From Scolanthus callimorphus (taxonomy: Eukaryota > Cnidaria > Anthozoa > Actiniaria > Edwardsiidae), in assembly GCA_033964015.1 (NCBI GenBank), contig CM066914.1:17749637-17813636 (forward strand): a DNA stretch of 64,000 nt, given 5' to 3'. This document shows positions 35,501 to 47,211 of this stretch, one piece after another. The notes below the pieces were generated by a model that saw only the letters and a list, made by a program, of their open reading frames with translations, was not told where the DNA came from and made no database searches. The position numbers were made by a program, and so were the translations under genes. Each line of letters starts with the position of its first letter. Within the stretch, counting starts at the first letter, position 1.

Positions 35501-38500
35501 AACCGAAAACCACGAAAACAATACGAAAACGATAAGTGTGGACGCAAATCTTTTTGAAAACGGAGCAAAAAGACGGGTTCTTAGTAGAAAAAAAAGGAGT
35601 TCAATTCAAAACCGATCGATTTAGATTTTTGGATTTTGGGTCTTTCTTTCCCTGCTAGCACAGGCCTCTTTTCCTTTCGCGATATTTGTCTCGTGTTCGT
35701 CGCGACAGAAAGCCAGTCAACTGCACTAGACGAAGAAGGGCGTGATTGGCTCTGATGGTTTGACTAGCAGAACAGAAAAACGCGCAGCGCGAAACGCTTC
35801 CATTCAGCTGCAAGCCATATAGTGACCTATTCCCTAATGAAAACTTTTCTGAGCTCTCATTTTATGATTTCCCTTTGCAGAGGATGTATTCTGGGATGAA
35901 AACGCCAGCACGTTTTATGCCGTGTTCACGACTCAAGAGTAAGTACCGTCACTTTGCAGTGTAATTCGTGATTCCTTAGCAAAGAACCCCCTCAAAAGGC
36001 ACTTCCAAAGGCGCGCGGAAAAGGGACACGACAAAGAAAAAGAAAGCAGCAACGAGTATCTCCTCTGTCAGGAGCCCACCAACAGGAGCCTCCATCATCT
36101 ATTGTCGGGGTCCAAGGAACAGACGCAGATGAATCTATTTTAGATTGTATATTTTGAATCCGACGGGAATTAGTTGTCATGGTAACAAATTATGTCCCCT
36201 CACAAAAGAAAGATGGCTGAAATCAGCGCCACCATCGCACTGCACGCGTTGAACCCAACATTCTCACTCTCAACATTCAGGGTAGTACCAATTTCCCGTT
36301 AAATGCAAAGTCCACAGTCTAACAATAGACGCCTCTACCCCCGTGCACATGGCCTGTGAGCCGGCTCTCCAGAGGGTCCACAGTCTAACAATAGACGCCT
36401 CTACCCCCGTGCACATGGCCTGTGAGCCGGCTCTCCAGAGGGTCCACAGTCTAACAATAGACGCCTCTACCCCCGTGCACATGGCCTGTGAGCCGGCTCT
36501 CCAGAGGGTCCACAGTCTAACAATAGACGCCTCTACCCCCGTGCACATGGCCTGTGAGCCGGCTCTCCAGAGGGTCCACAGTCTAACAATAGACGCCTCT
36601 ACCCCCGTGCACATGGCCTGTGAGCCGGCTCTCCAGAGGGTTTTTTCGGATATTTGATTTTTTTTGGTGCGCGGGATTCCTGTGTCGCGAAAAGGACACA
36701 GGAATCTCGCGCGCCCCCCAAAATATTCCGAAAAACAAAAAATCACTTGAGAGCCGGCTAGCAGACTACCGTGCACATGGCTAGACATAGTGGAGTAGTT
36801 GGAGGTTCCTATTGTTTTTCGCCACAAGAAACCCAACCTCTTCCGATTGTTCCTGTTTGCATTCCGCATTCTAGGAGAGATGCACATGGAAAGGTAATTC
36901 GCTATATTGTATGCTAAATATAGTCTTCAATATTACTTGTGTCTGCAGTAACGGCGAGGCAGGGTCCGCGGTGTGCGCCTACTCCCTTGACGAGATGGAT
37001 CGAGTATTTGACGGGGATTATAAATACCGTGATGACAAAACCGGCGAGTGGTCCACAGGCGTCAATCAGCATCACTTCGCCAATGTAAGTCACTAGAAAA
37101 GCTCCCTCAATGCTTTCTCAAAGTATTTGTCATCCATATTTCGCTCCGCTCTCATACATTATAGTACAATGCTAAATTCTGGCGCGTTCCCATTGGTCGT
37201 GAGTGACCACGTGACATGGACAGTTCCCGCTTTCACTCAAAACTTGGTGTTGTAGAATAAAAACAGGAAGAGGATTTGGTGACAAAAATTACAAATCCAA
37301 GATGGCGGCCATGCGAAAGCAAACGCAGGTTTTTAGATCTAGAACTAATCTACAACTCCTGTGAGCAGGCTACTCATCGCAAAGTGAGTTAAGATCGAGA
37401 GTGAAGGGGTGTGGCTGAAAATCAGGCTAGACAGACTGGGGGCTAGACAGACAGGGGGCTAGACAGACTGGGGGCTAGACAGACTGGGGGCTAGACAGAC
37501 TGGGGGCTAGACAGACTGGGGGCTAGACAGACTGGGGGCTAGACAGACTACAGGGGGCTAGACAGACTACAGGGGGCTAGACAGACTGGGGGCTAGACAG
37601 ACTACAGGGGGCTAGACAGACTACTGGGGGCTAGACAGACTGGGGGCTAGACAGACTGGGGGCTAGACAGACTGGGGGCTAGACAGACTGGGGGCTAGAC
37701 TGACTGGGGGCTAGACAGACTGGGGCTAGACAGACTGGGGGCTAGACAGACTGGGGCTGTATAATTTCTACTCTCTGTACACTCTCTTTCCAGTGCTCAG
37801 TGAAAGCGAGCAGCCAGTTTCCTATGACCGCCGACGCCAAGAAGCAGTTCGTCCCTGCCGGCATGATGGACACGCCGATCATGAAGATGCCCGCGTATGA
37901 GGACTCCAAGCGTTATCAGCTGATGAAACAAGTCGTGCAGCCGAGCACCACTGCCGCGCAGTACGTCAGGCACGGGCACAGGTGAGTTTTAAACCAACAG
38001 ACTGCCTACCTAGGTTTGGGCATAGAGCGGATTTCGGTGTCGTAAAGGCTGGTTTTCCATAAGGTCGTATCAGTCGTCCCAGTCGTATCAGTCAACCGTG
38101 AAACAATGGGAACTGGATTTTTTCTATTGTTTCACGGTCGACTGATACGACTGGGACGACTGATGCGACCTTATGAAAACCAGCCTTAAACTAAACGTAA
38201 TGTAAATACGGCTAATTCAATAAAGGTTGTCGTAGCAAACGCGACCACACTACAGGGAAAGTGGTGCAAAACGTTAAGAGAATAAGAAAACGAATCGAGA
38301 TTAAGGTACTAAATGAGATTGAGATATCTACAAATATTTGTATACCTTTGTTAGGTGTTTACCCATATGCCCTAGCGGTCTGGTCGCGTACGCATGAGCG
38401 CTTTACCGACAACGTTTCTTGAAAAAGCTGTATACCAAGGCAATCAGAAGCGAAACAAAATAAAAAAAACTGACCAATCAGGGCACGAAGTAAGCACGAC

Positions 38501-41500
38501 GTGCGTTTGGTAGTGACCCAGAAAAACAGGAGACAGTGTGTGTTTGGGTTTTCTTCGCATTCTGATTGCTAACTAAACAAATCATTGATCTCAACCAAAA
38601 AACGAGTAGAAAACGTGTGACAGCCACCCGAGGGCCAAATCGCGTCCACACATAGCGAATCGTTTCTGCCCGTCCACACGAGCTGTATTGTTTTGAAAAC
38701 GCTAATAAGCCGTATTGCGCATGTGCGCAACGCATCAACGCAGCCATTTATCGTATCTTTATCTGATTTGCTCACAGATTCTCCACAATAGCTGTTGACA
38801 GGCCCAATAACGCGTTAGTGTATTATGTTAGCACGGGTAAGTCCAATTTAGTGATTTGCTAATTCTTTCCCACAGTATCACTTACTTTGATGGAGCACCA
38901 TGTGCTGGTCCGTGAAACTTACGTTCACCTCATCATATCATTGGCTTGGAGCAAATCTTTAATGAAAGCCGTAAGACCAAATACACTTAGCCACTATCAT
39001 AAACAAGAAATAAGTTGCTGCTGAATGGTTTCCCTGTCAGCCAATCACAATCAAAGTAAACACGATCACTCATTGAACACGTGACTGGCCGTCACTATCA
39101 GGCTTGGCGTACGGCCAATCACTATCACGCGGTGAGCACGTGAGCTTCGTTTCGTTCAAAATTTGGTTGATAGAAATGATTGACCAATGAGAATACAAAG
39201 TAAACGCAAACAAATAATTTTCGACACTCATGTGGAACCCACTCTTTTTCAGAGAATGGATCTCTTCTGAAGCTCTACAAACCAAGCGGACACAAGAGTG
39301 CATGCACGATAGAGGAGATACGGCTGTTCCCGGTAACAATCCACTGTACATTGTAAAATGGACATTTCGTATCAAGAGTACAAAAATGTCTCCATTTGTT
39401 TTATGTTTTTGACGCTAACTATACAATTCGTTTCTTACAGAAACACAAGGGGGAGCATATCAATTCAATGAAAATAGACGCAACTCGGGTAAGTTTATGC
39501 GGCGCTTTTTTAAAGCTCTTCATTTGCCAGAATGGTCCAGTGTAAAATTTGTTTGCATTTATTATGTTTTTTTTGTTGACAGGGTGCTCTGTACGTCGCT
39601 AGCGATAGCAAACTAGTGAAGCTTGCGATGAATCGGTGTAACAGGTACACAGATAGAAGGTAAGAATACGGCCAGTTACACGATGGAACAGCCTTTACTC
39701 CCTATTCTCCAACACAACCTGACCAGGACCTTCAGAATGGATTCTGATTGGCCAATTTCGTTTAAGAACTGAGCTCTATAATATACATACTTTTCATTGA
39801 CAAGCGAACAGCAGTCAAAGGCAGATTCACGGTAGCCCACATATTATAGAGCTCGTTAAGAAATGAACCAGAGGCCATTCTCTAGCCTCCCGCGCAGCCC
39901 GTCCTTTGTGTCGGTCACGCAACGTTTCCCTCCCCACGTCCGTTCGGAAGACTAGCCATTCTCTTCCTTTGGAAGTCGGCGTCCAGTCGCTTTTTTTTCT
40001 CCCCCAACGTGTTGTAGTATAGGGAGAAAAGCTGAAAATTGGTAAATTCAGGCTAAGATGCCTGTCATGTTATCCTGTTATTCACTGGTGCTCATTCTCA
40101 TGTCAACAGGAATTGTGTCGAGGCGCACGACCCTTACTGTGGATGGAATAGAGCGACATCAGCATGTACTGCCTGGGACGATAGGTACTTGACCGGTATT
40201 TGATAGGAAGCTACGGAATCGTCTGTGTAGTTTTTTACTCAAGCCCATAGGATTGCCCTCTCCCCATTTAGTCAGTTATTCCGTCAAAACTACAACCACT
40301 GGTTGCATGATTTGAGTGCTTTTTTCTTGTTTCACTCATGTCAATATTTTTGACACAGGGGTCCCGGAAAGTGGGAGCAGGATCTTACTCAATGTCCTGT
40401 GGCAAAAGGTAGGTTCTTTGAATCAGTCCGTCGCCAATTTGGCAGCTTAGTAACATGCATACCGAGTCAGAGAAAGCATCCATTTCCATCGGCTGATGTA
40501 GGGATTGTAGCGTGATATTTTCGATTGAATTCGGTAAATGAATAATAATAGATTTCTATTGAAAACCATTACAAAGGAGTGGCTGACTAGGCCTCTTTAA
40601 TGATTGAAATCAACCAATACACATTTACTTATTTGGATTGTCTAATCGCAGCCAAGTGGTCCAAATGGTCGGCGTGGAGTGTCTGCCAGCAGAGCGATGG
40701 CAATGTGTGCGAGTGTCGCGCTAGAACCTGCCGCAACACGTGCGACCCTAGCGACTGTCAAGGGCAGGCTATTGAACTCAAGCAGTGCACAGGTATGTGG
40801 ACTATTTTCGGGCTAAGGATTCTGTAGTGTACATTATTTTGGAAACGCGAATGTACATGTGTGTAGACGTCTTTACTTGTTTGTGCTGATGCATCATTTT
40901 GTCAACTTGTCGAGTAATCCCGGTGTATCGTGTAAGAGCTCTGTCAGATATTCGGGAGCGTCTCTTCATCCGCAAAGGAAAGGATTTGATAGTTTAATTT
41001 TTACTCAACTTTAGACAGTTTTGCTCTGTACTTGCGCTGCCGATATAACTTTCATGTGTTATGTTTCAGTCGATAAGGCGAACGTCTGGACAGATGAGGC
41101 CACATGGCTAAAGGAAGGAGTGATCCACGGTGACTGGACCACGTGGGCCAAATGGAGTGCGTGTTCCACCACACAAGGCAGCGGTTATCGCTTACGCAGA
41201 AGATTGTGCACGAACCCCGCCCCTCGTAATGGCGGAGGCCAGTGCAGCGGCAAAACCAAGGAGGTGGTGGTCTGTCATGTCCAAGTACCCATTCAAGGTG
41301 AGTACTTTTAGCATTAATAGGGTCATGTTATGGGATGTGAAATATTGAGTATGGCGTCCAGAGTCTCTGTGCCCATTCAAGGTGAGTACTTTAAGCATTA
41401 ATAGGGTCATGTTATGGGATGTGAAATATTGAGTATGGCGTCCAGAGTCTAAGTACCCATTCAAGGTGAGTACTTTAAGCATTAATAGGGTCATGTTATG

Positions 41501-44009
41501 GGATGTGAAATATTGAGTATGGCGTCTAGAGAGAAAGTCAATGTAACATTTGCTAGATGTAAAGTTGGCAGTGAATGTTTTTTTCTTCGTGTATTTTCGA
41601 TAACAAGTATTTTAGTATTTGGGAATTTGTCGTAGTGATTATGGCAGTGAAAGAGAATTTATACTTATCTCACTGGATCGTCGGAGAGCGCTCTACGTTT
41701 GTAAACTAAACTGCACCCCGTTCATGTCTCTTGCAGAGAAATCAGTCTCGTTCAAGACAGGGTTACTAGGCGTGGTCGGCAACACCGATGTGGCCATGCG
41801 ACAGAGGTACACATGCCGGGTGCAGGGGTACAACCTCCAGAACATGTCTCTGGCACTCGTCAAGACAGAGGACATCAACTGCCTGGAGAACAGAGACATC
41901 TGCAAATGTAGGTGACAACGCTGGAAAGCGTCTAGAAACTTAACCCCCTCATACTCTGTATATAAGGCTGTTCCTATATTTTTGGGCGGGCCATTTCATG
42001 TTGGCGGTATGTCACTTCCCCAGACAAGTCAAATACACATTTTGTAACGCCATTTTTTGTGTTCCAGTACCGACAGAAATGCCCGTGGGGGTGTGGGCTT
42101 CGTGGTCTGACTGGACCAAGTGCCGACTAGTCGGTATGCAGAGACGCGAACGGTCTTGCTTGGATAAAGACAAGCCATGTCACGGCCTGTCTGCACAGGA
42201 CCGACAGTGTAAGGTCATCACCCAGCGTGAGACGACCACGACCACGACCACGCCCACCACTACTACTACTTCTACTAGTACTACAACGATGACAACTCAA
42301 CCAGGTAAGAACGCGGGGTACGGTGTTCGAGTACACACTATAATCAGAACCCAAACTTGCAACCGATACAGTCACCAGTGCGACTAGATTTGTATTCCTT
42401 TTGTTTGCGACAAACATTTCATCTACAGTCGCCATTTGGCCAAGTATTTGATAGAACAACTTCTCAAGGACAAATACTCTGGCGACCACGTTTTTCAACT
42501 TGGCGACGACTTTTAACATGGTTAGAAACCAACTGGCGACGCGATGAAATATTTCATTTTGGGTTCTGATAATGGTGGGAAACCATACATACTACACAGG
42601 TATTTCTACAGAATCCATGGGAAAAGCTGAATTTCCCATGGTAGAAGAATTGGAAGTGTTCGGATTTCCCATGGCTATCCATGTGTATAATCCATGTGTA
42701 TCCATGTCCATAAATTAAGCTTTTCCCATGGATGGGTTTCTGCAGAAATGCCCTGTGCTAGTTTTCCGAGTGGCTTAGTTTTGTTCTATACAACTGAAAG
42801 CCTCGAAACCTCGGTCAGATCCCTGCGCTTGAATAGAGGGATAGGGAGGGACTGCAATGTAAGGTACGAGTTTATATACAGTAAAAACCCGCGTATAAGA
42901 ACTTTTTAGGCTAAAATCCTAGGTTCTTATATGTGGGTTTTGTACGTGGTATAACACTAATTCAGTGTTCATCAGGGTTAATGGAAGTGAACCCACCTTT
43001 GGACAAACTGGCATTGGCGTCTGAAGCAAATATTTATAACGCAACTCTAGGGCAGTCTGAATTACTACTCGGTTTTATAATCGTTTTAATGACCGGTTTT
43101 GTGTTTCTCGTCCTTAGCTCCAGACCTAAGATGGGGGACCTGGTCTGCATGCAAATGCAACCTCACCATCAAGTTTATAGTGGAAGACGACCAGAGGGAC
43201 CCTGTGGGACTAAGGCACAGATCACGCAGGTGTCGAGACACGCATCCAGATGATGAGCGCTGTGGCTCAGATCACGTGGAATACGAAATCTGTTTCTGCA
43301 AATGTAAGTGGATCCGAGTGCTTGCTCTATTCGAATGAGGCCGAAAAAAGGGCAGCCATACTTCTACAGGAGACAGAGAACGCAAATCTTTATTTTTTTA
43401 AAAAGAGGAGACTGCGCGTCGCAGTCCTTTATTATAAGTACAGTGTAGTATAACAGATAAGAGATTTGACGACGAGAAGAAGACAATTTTATGTTTATTT
43501 ATTTTGTATATGACGTCACCCGAGAGCCCCTGGGCTCGACCCAACCCTTCCACCTCCGCTCGGCTCAAATCCTACCACAGGGAACCCGCTCAGAACGCAA
43601 TGACTAGTCGAGTTGTCCTGACAAGTATTCTTTACGTTTTCCCATAGCCTCCGAGCCCGGTGTATACGCGCGTACGGTGGATGATACAGTGATACGAAAA
43701 GTGAGGGGGTATCGCCTGGGCGACGTGGTTGGCGCGGCTATCGTTACGGGAGTCCTGTGTATTGTATTGTGCGCGGTGCTAGCTTATTGCCTTATAAGGA
43801 GGAAGAAAAAATTCAACGTTTCAAGAGCACACGAGAAAAGCATGAACGAGAGCCATAGTGACAGTAAATATGAGAGAACTAATGGAGTCGAGTATACGAG
43901 TAGCGGCAAGGACAGAAATAGCAGCGCTAAGCTACATCCTGTGGATACGAATCGGTCCTTTAAGGATTTCTTTCTCAAGGCTAGAACCAGTAGCCCGGAA
44001 GCAGTCTAG
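23562..44009 (+). CDS. SEMA5: Class-5-type transmembrane semaphorin (Sema-PSI-TSP1-TM), complete
   Basis: 24 coding exons: 23562-23658, 27204-27312, 28989-29034, 29585-29647, 30530-30628, 31006-31126, 33500-33628, 34541-34662, 35175-35286, 35881-35938, 36949-37084, 37794-37981, 38778-38836, 39253-39332, 39441-39488, 39583-39659, 40110-40184, 40359-40408, 40652-40792, 41070-41297, 41737-41907, 42068-42304, 43118-43303, 43648-44009. The sum is 2994 nt, 997 residues plus stop, all junctions GT..AG. Domains: signal peptide (1-19); Sema propeller (about 45-510) with LLVCGTNAYRPVC and GLYVYFFFRE; PSI (about 510-556) with DPYCGW; TSP1 modules at about 557-603 (WSKWSAWSVC), 630-679 (WTTWAKWSAC) and 742-785 (WASWSDWTKC); a Thr-rich linker (about 790-813); a last TSP1 (about 818-877); one transmembrane helix (about 904-927); and a ~70-residue tail. 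The module at 680-736 has Cys but lacks the Trp ladder. This domain order is the class 5 semaphorin order, a guidance ligand or receptor at the cell surface acting through plexins. Confidence 0.95.
25865..26340. repeat. Inverted-repeat elements in semaphorin intron 1
   Basis: 25868-26045 starts and ends with CAGCACATCGAT / ATGATGTGCTGAAT-like ends and contains GACAGCTATTGGCGTTCCAA. An inverted relative lies at about 57500-57685 in VPS16 intronic DNA. Next to it, 26095-26335 pairs TTCAAATTTTGATATTCTCAC with its near inverse and is bounded by TTATTATATAAAC / GTTTATATAATAAA. No coding. The rest of the intron (23659-27203) is AT-rich with nothing recognised. Confidence 0.6.
27359..27635. mobile_element. 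Inverted-repeat element rich in GGTACCCC/CCTTTTTATACC motifs
   Basis: GGGGATGCTCGGCCCA near 27380 is mirrored by TGGGCCAAGCATCCGTGTAT near 27607. The interior repeats AAAAGGTACCCC and TTATACC units. It follows a poly-G tract just after semaphorin exon 2. It is non-coding and probably a transposon relic. Confidence 0.5.
29810..30550 (+). repeat. 375-bp direct duplication containing a semaphorin splice acceptor
   Basis: The sequence starting ATCTTGTTGCCACCTAATTC at 29810 recurs at 30185 (period 375) with very few differences. Each copy carries a palindromic element (AATTCAAATCATGTGATGAT facing its inverse, with CCAAAGGAATC inside). Each copy ends with the acceptor TTTATTACAG plus the first 18 nt of semaphorin exon 5. 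In copy 1 this exon stub (30156-30173) runs into unrelated sequence and a TAA. In copy 2 it continues as the real exon (30530-30628). Confidence 0.9.
31272..32927. mobile_element. 1.65-kb near-perfect foldback flanked by TTAA
   Basis: The element is 31276-32923, with arms of about 800 bp each that are inverse copies with scattered mismatches and small indels. The centre is near 32100. The terminus is GGTGGCTCCCGAGTATTTAT, and its inverse is at the right end. The element is bounded on both sides by TTAA (31272-31275 and 32924-32927). TTAA duplication is the hallmark of piggyBac-type insertion. No transposase frame is visible, so it is non-autonomous. It lies in the intron between semaphorin exons 6 and 7. 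Confidence 0.87.
34107..34305. mobile_element. ~200-bp palindromic element in a semaphorin intron
   Basis: AAATTCGATCGATCGTTTGT at the left and its inverse near 34290-34305. Inner arms pair CGTCTGGCTGTTTTGATCG and GGTCACGTGA with their inverses. Non-coding. Confidence 0.75.
34727..34938. mobile_element. ~212-bp inverted-repeat element (GAGCCTCCCCCGCGAG family)
   Basis: CATTCTCGTACCCAGGGCTC leads the left arm; the right arm is its inverse, ending GGGTAAGAGAATG. It starts 64 nt after the donor of semaphorin exon 8. Relatives lie at about 47528-47735, 59558-59640 and 59822-60044, so it is a dispersed family in this genome. Confidence 0.8.
35409..35545. mobile_element. GTCCACAC-ended MITE, second copy
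   Basis: Begins AGACCCCGTCCACACTACA and ends AAGTGTGGACGC, with CGTTTTCAAACG-like interior. It belongs to the same family as 13111-13277. Confidence 0.65.
36310..36640. repeat. 66-bp minisatellite, five essentially identical copies
   Basis: The unit starts GTCCACAGTCTAACAATAGA at 36310, 36376, 36442, 36508 and 36574. I see no differences between copies. 66 is a multiple of three, so both strands stay open across the array, which produces two spurious ORFs. The array sits in the intron between semaphorin exons 10 and 11. Confidence 0.93.
36641..36745. repeat. Short hairpin abutting the 66-bp array
   Basis: GCGCGGGATTCCTGTGTC and GACACAGGAATCTCGCGC form a tight stem with a short loop near 36692. 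Outer arms TTTTTTCGGATATTTGATTT and its rough inverse extend it. Confidence 0.7.
37283..37376. mobile_element. Half copy of the 9-bp-TSD palindromic MITE
   Basis: AAATCCAAGATGGCGGCCA through GAGCAGGCTA resembles the right half of the element at 19056-19237, at lower identity. The left half is absent. Confidence 0.6.
37430..37760. repeat. GGGGGCTAGACAGACT minisatellite just before semaphorin exon 12
   Basis: About 20 copies of a 16-19-bp unit (GGGGGCTAGACAGACT, some with an extra ACA). It ends about 35 nt before the exon at 37794, so the polypyrimidine tract begins right after it. Confidence 0.92.
38044..38188. mobile_element. 145-bp hairpin element
   Basis: AAGGCTGGTTTTCCATAAGG at the left is mirrored by CCTTATGAAAACCAGCCTT. 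The inner arms (CAGTCGTCCCAGTCGTATCA) also mirror each other. The flanks read TAA / TTA. Confidence 0.78.
41288..41535 (+). repeat. Three 84-bp tandem copies carrying a semaphorin splice donor
   Basis: CCCATTCAAG/GTGAGTAC, the end of exon 20 with its donor, recurs at 41288, 41372 and 41456 together with the following ~70 nt of intron. The reading frame between copies is closed by stops, so the first copy is taken as the real exon end (41297). Confidence 0.92.
42596..42758. mobile_element. ~160-bp CCCATGG-rich inverted-repeat element
   Basis: CACAGGTATTTCTACAGAA at the left and TTCTGCAGAAATGCCCTGTG at the right are near inverses. TTTCCCATGG recurs inside. A larger relative lies at about 44453-45232. 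Confidence 0.65.
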
Positions 44010-44268
44010 CTTATAGGAGATAATAACAGAGTTTACCTATGTTATGCTATGCAATGCGGATGCCGGGAAGTGGCCCAGCAACTAAATAGTCACGCAAGGT
44101 CGTGTAACGCTGTCAGCCAGGAATGAAGGGAATTCCACAGGACTCCCACGTCGGCAAGGGAAGACAGATGGTGACCCCAGTGCGAAAGGTACATGTAGGA
44201 GTTGAATGGTATTCGACATGGACGCAGTTTTGTCATCAGTGATGACAATGTTGTATTTACAGATTAAA
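44010..44268 (+). other. 3' UTR of the semaphorin gene
   Basis: Non-coding DNA after the stop. A variant poly(A) signal ATTAAA stands at 44263-44268. The true end is uncertain. Confidence 0.4.
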
Positions 44269-44452
44269 TTATTTATTTCTGTACATTTTTGTACAGATAA
44301 TGTTGAATGATTTAGAAAATGTTTTCATAGAAAAGAGCTTCTAAACAAAGTAAAAATAAGGGGTAGGGGTAGGTATATATAGCTTAAAATTCGCAGGGAT
44401 TTTTGGTAGTAACACTGCGTTTCATTCTGGGAATAGTAGTACATATTCATAA

Positions 44453-45232
44453 CACAGGGCGATGGAGGTCACAAGGAATTTCTACAGAAACCCATTCATG
44501 GGCAAAACTGATTTTCCCATGGCAAAAGAATGGGAAATTTTATATACGTAGGCTGACTTAGTCTCGCGTCCTGTTCTGTTCTGTTGTTCGCTCCAAATGT
44601 AAATTTCTCTTACAACCCATAACCGCCCAACATGATCTCGAACTTAAAATGAGCATTATCATCAATTCTTAAATGGCCTTGATATGAGGATTATCATCAA
44701 TCTAGTGACATGGTTACTTGACATGCGCGAGTGTCCCACATGGATGTAGTTTGAAGTAGTACACTTGTATAGAGCGCTCTTAAGGGCGGTGGGGGTCAGA
44801 TGTCATTTCAAGGCCATTTAACAATTGATGATACTCATTTTAAGTTCGAGGTCATGTTGAACCGCCAGGTTTTATGCGGCTCTCTTGTCCATGTGGGATT
44901 GACGTCCATCTGGCCATGCGCACTAACTGTTTTTTTAACACGATCAATCCCACATGGACACGAGAGCCACACAAAACCTGGCGGTTCGGGGTTGAAAGAG
45001 AAATGTACGTTTGAAAAGGTCTCTAGAAGAGCTGAAAGGCGTAACGTGTACTGGTGGATCGGAGCGAACAGAACAGGATCGAGACGTGAGACTAAAGATA
45101 GGTGAGTGAAGAAAAACCAAAATAATCTTTAAAGGAATTGAAGGTGTTCGACTTTCCCATGGCTGTACATTCTCGTGTCATGTGAAATTCAGCTTTCCCA
45201 TGAATGAGTGTCTGGGTTCACACACCCTGTGC
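44453..45232. mobile_element. Nested inverted-repeat element
   Basis: Outer ends resemble the 42596-42758 family (AATTTCTACAGAAACCCATT left, TTTCCCATGAATGAGTGTCT right). Inside, TAGTCTCGCGTCCTGTTCTG (about 44568) faces its rough inverse near 45055-45095. There is a further inverted pair around ATTTTAAGTTCGAG. This is best read as one element inserted in another. Confidence 0.5.
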
Positions 45233-45728
45233 GCCTAAACAAATAAGGCGGGGACGCCGATTTTATTACAGTTTGAACCGGGTATTGTTATATGTATTGA
45301 CTGTATTCCCTTGGTGCATGGTTTTTGTTATGCAAACAGCGATAGTCGCCGATAATCCTGTTTGTGACCGGTAAATAACCGGTTTAAAAATAATGAATTC
45401 TAGAATGATTTCTAGACCCACATGGAAAGGAGTTACTGAAAACATAAGTATAAGTGAGGGTCCTAGGGGTAGGTTTTTGGACATTTTTTTCAAGCAACTA
45501 AAAAGAGAAAGTTGACACAATCATTGTTCTGTACAACTTGTTTGTAAAATTCTGTTAATCTGAACCAGGTTTCGTTCCATAACACGTATTTTATATGAAC
45601 AGCAAAGTCACGCATGCGCAGCTAAGAACAGGTAAATTCTTAACCCACATGGAAACGTTTGAACCGAAACTGTAAGTATAAGTTAATGGCTAGGGGTGGG
45701 TGGTCGGTGGGGCGGCATCCCACTGTCT

Positions 45729-45916
45729 CACGGTGGCAGAAATGCTGAGCAATGCAGACTTTCTCAATACCTCGTGCTACACACTGCTACGCACAATAAG
45801 ATACTAGACAATTAGTAATCATCACGGTGGCAGAAATGCTGAGCAATGCAGACTTTCTCAATACCTCGTGCTACACACTGCTACGCACAATAAGATACTA
45901 GACAATTAGTAATCAT
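45729..45916. repeat. 94-bp tandem duplication (two copies)
   Basis: CACGGTGGCAGAAATGCTGA starts at 45729 and again at 45823; the two copies appear identical. Confidence 0.9.
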
Positions 45917-47211
45917 TTATCAAAGCAACTATCTTCACAATAATCAGATGATAAGATATTTAAAATTACAGAACTATTTTTCTGTTCACAATTTCGTTTC
46001 GATTCAACAAATACTCGGAAGGATTTATTGACATGTCAATAAATAACATTGCGGCTCATTAAATTTTCGTATAACAATAACCTTGTTTCCTTATATGGAA
46101 TACGTACTACAAACCCATTGACAGTTTCTTCTTTAATGCGCCCAGAACTAATGGAATGCTTTCGTTCCCGGCAAAGTTTACTCTGCTGTCTGAAATGCGA
46201 ATTTCCTCAGATGCTCTAGTGAGCAATGTAAAAATGTCAAGTTATATAAATTATATAAGATAAGAAATGTACATAAACAGTTTCCCGGGGCCTTGCAAGT
46301 ACTGCACTATCTTAGCTGAACTGTGATTTTGCCAAGAAGAGTTATACACTGGATCCCTAGCCTTGACCTGGTTCATTCCGTTTAGTTGACTAGGACCGCA
46401 CTAAACAGAGTGAACTCTCGAGGAGGGAATAATTACACATTGCGTTGAGAGCCGTTTTTTAAAATTGTTATATAAAGTGATGTAGGTATAATGTGCACGT
46501 TCAGCTTTATTTCAGGAGCTATGTTTTGCAATTAAAGTTAAAAAAAGTTAAACATCATAGAAATAATTTATTTTTGTAATTTCGTGCTCTGTTATCAGTG
46601 TTATAAGCGTAAGCTGTATAAACATCTAACAAAGAACATTGTACAATGTGTAACATTTCATGTAACCTCTATTTATAGAATCTCTCGTATTTGTGTATGA
46701 CATTGGGACGCCTGTGGTCATTTCCATAGACAAATGCCCTCTAATCCAAAATTACCCATATATGGCAACCCCAGGTCTAAACAATGGTACTTTTTAGGAG
46801 CCCGATTTTGTCAGGGAAGGTGGGAGGACGAACTATCCCTCCCCACCCCCTACTGAAATTCAAGGACCTAACTGACTATTAACAGAACGAAGCTAGTCAT
46901 CTTGATGCGGAGTTACTCTATATGGGTAATTTCCGATAGAGGAACGATTTACATTCAAACATGGTTAACCACTGTACAGAGTACAATGTAACGGGTGTAA
47001 ACATTTATATCATTTTCAGCACCTCTTGTTTTCAGTACTTATTCAATTTCATTTTTTGTGTTATTCACATTGTTGCTTGGCGTTGTTTTTCAGAGTATCT
47101 GAATTCTATCCATGTTAACATTACAAAATACTGTTAATAAAAGAGAGAAATACCTATCTATTTAGTTATTTTTCATACAGACATATACGCATACAAACCC
47201 TACTTGCTCGG
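45917..47211. other. Spacer between convergent genes
   Basis: AT-rich, no coding exon recognised. An AATAAA on the plus strand near 47136 and a TTTATT (AATAAA on the minus strand) near 46568 could be transcript ends for either gene. Neither is assignable. Confidence 0.45.

Noticed and set aside
36270..36887. Repeat-protein ORFs on both strands
   Set aside because: They are products of the 66-bp minisatellite in a semaphorin intron; the unit is a multiple of three and open on both strands.
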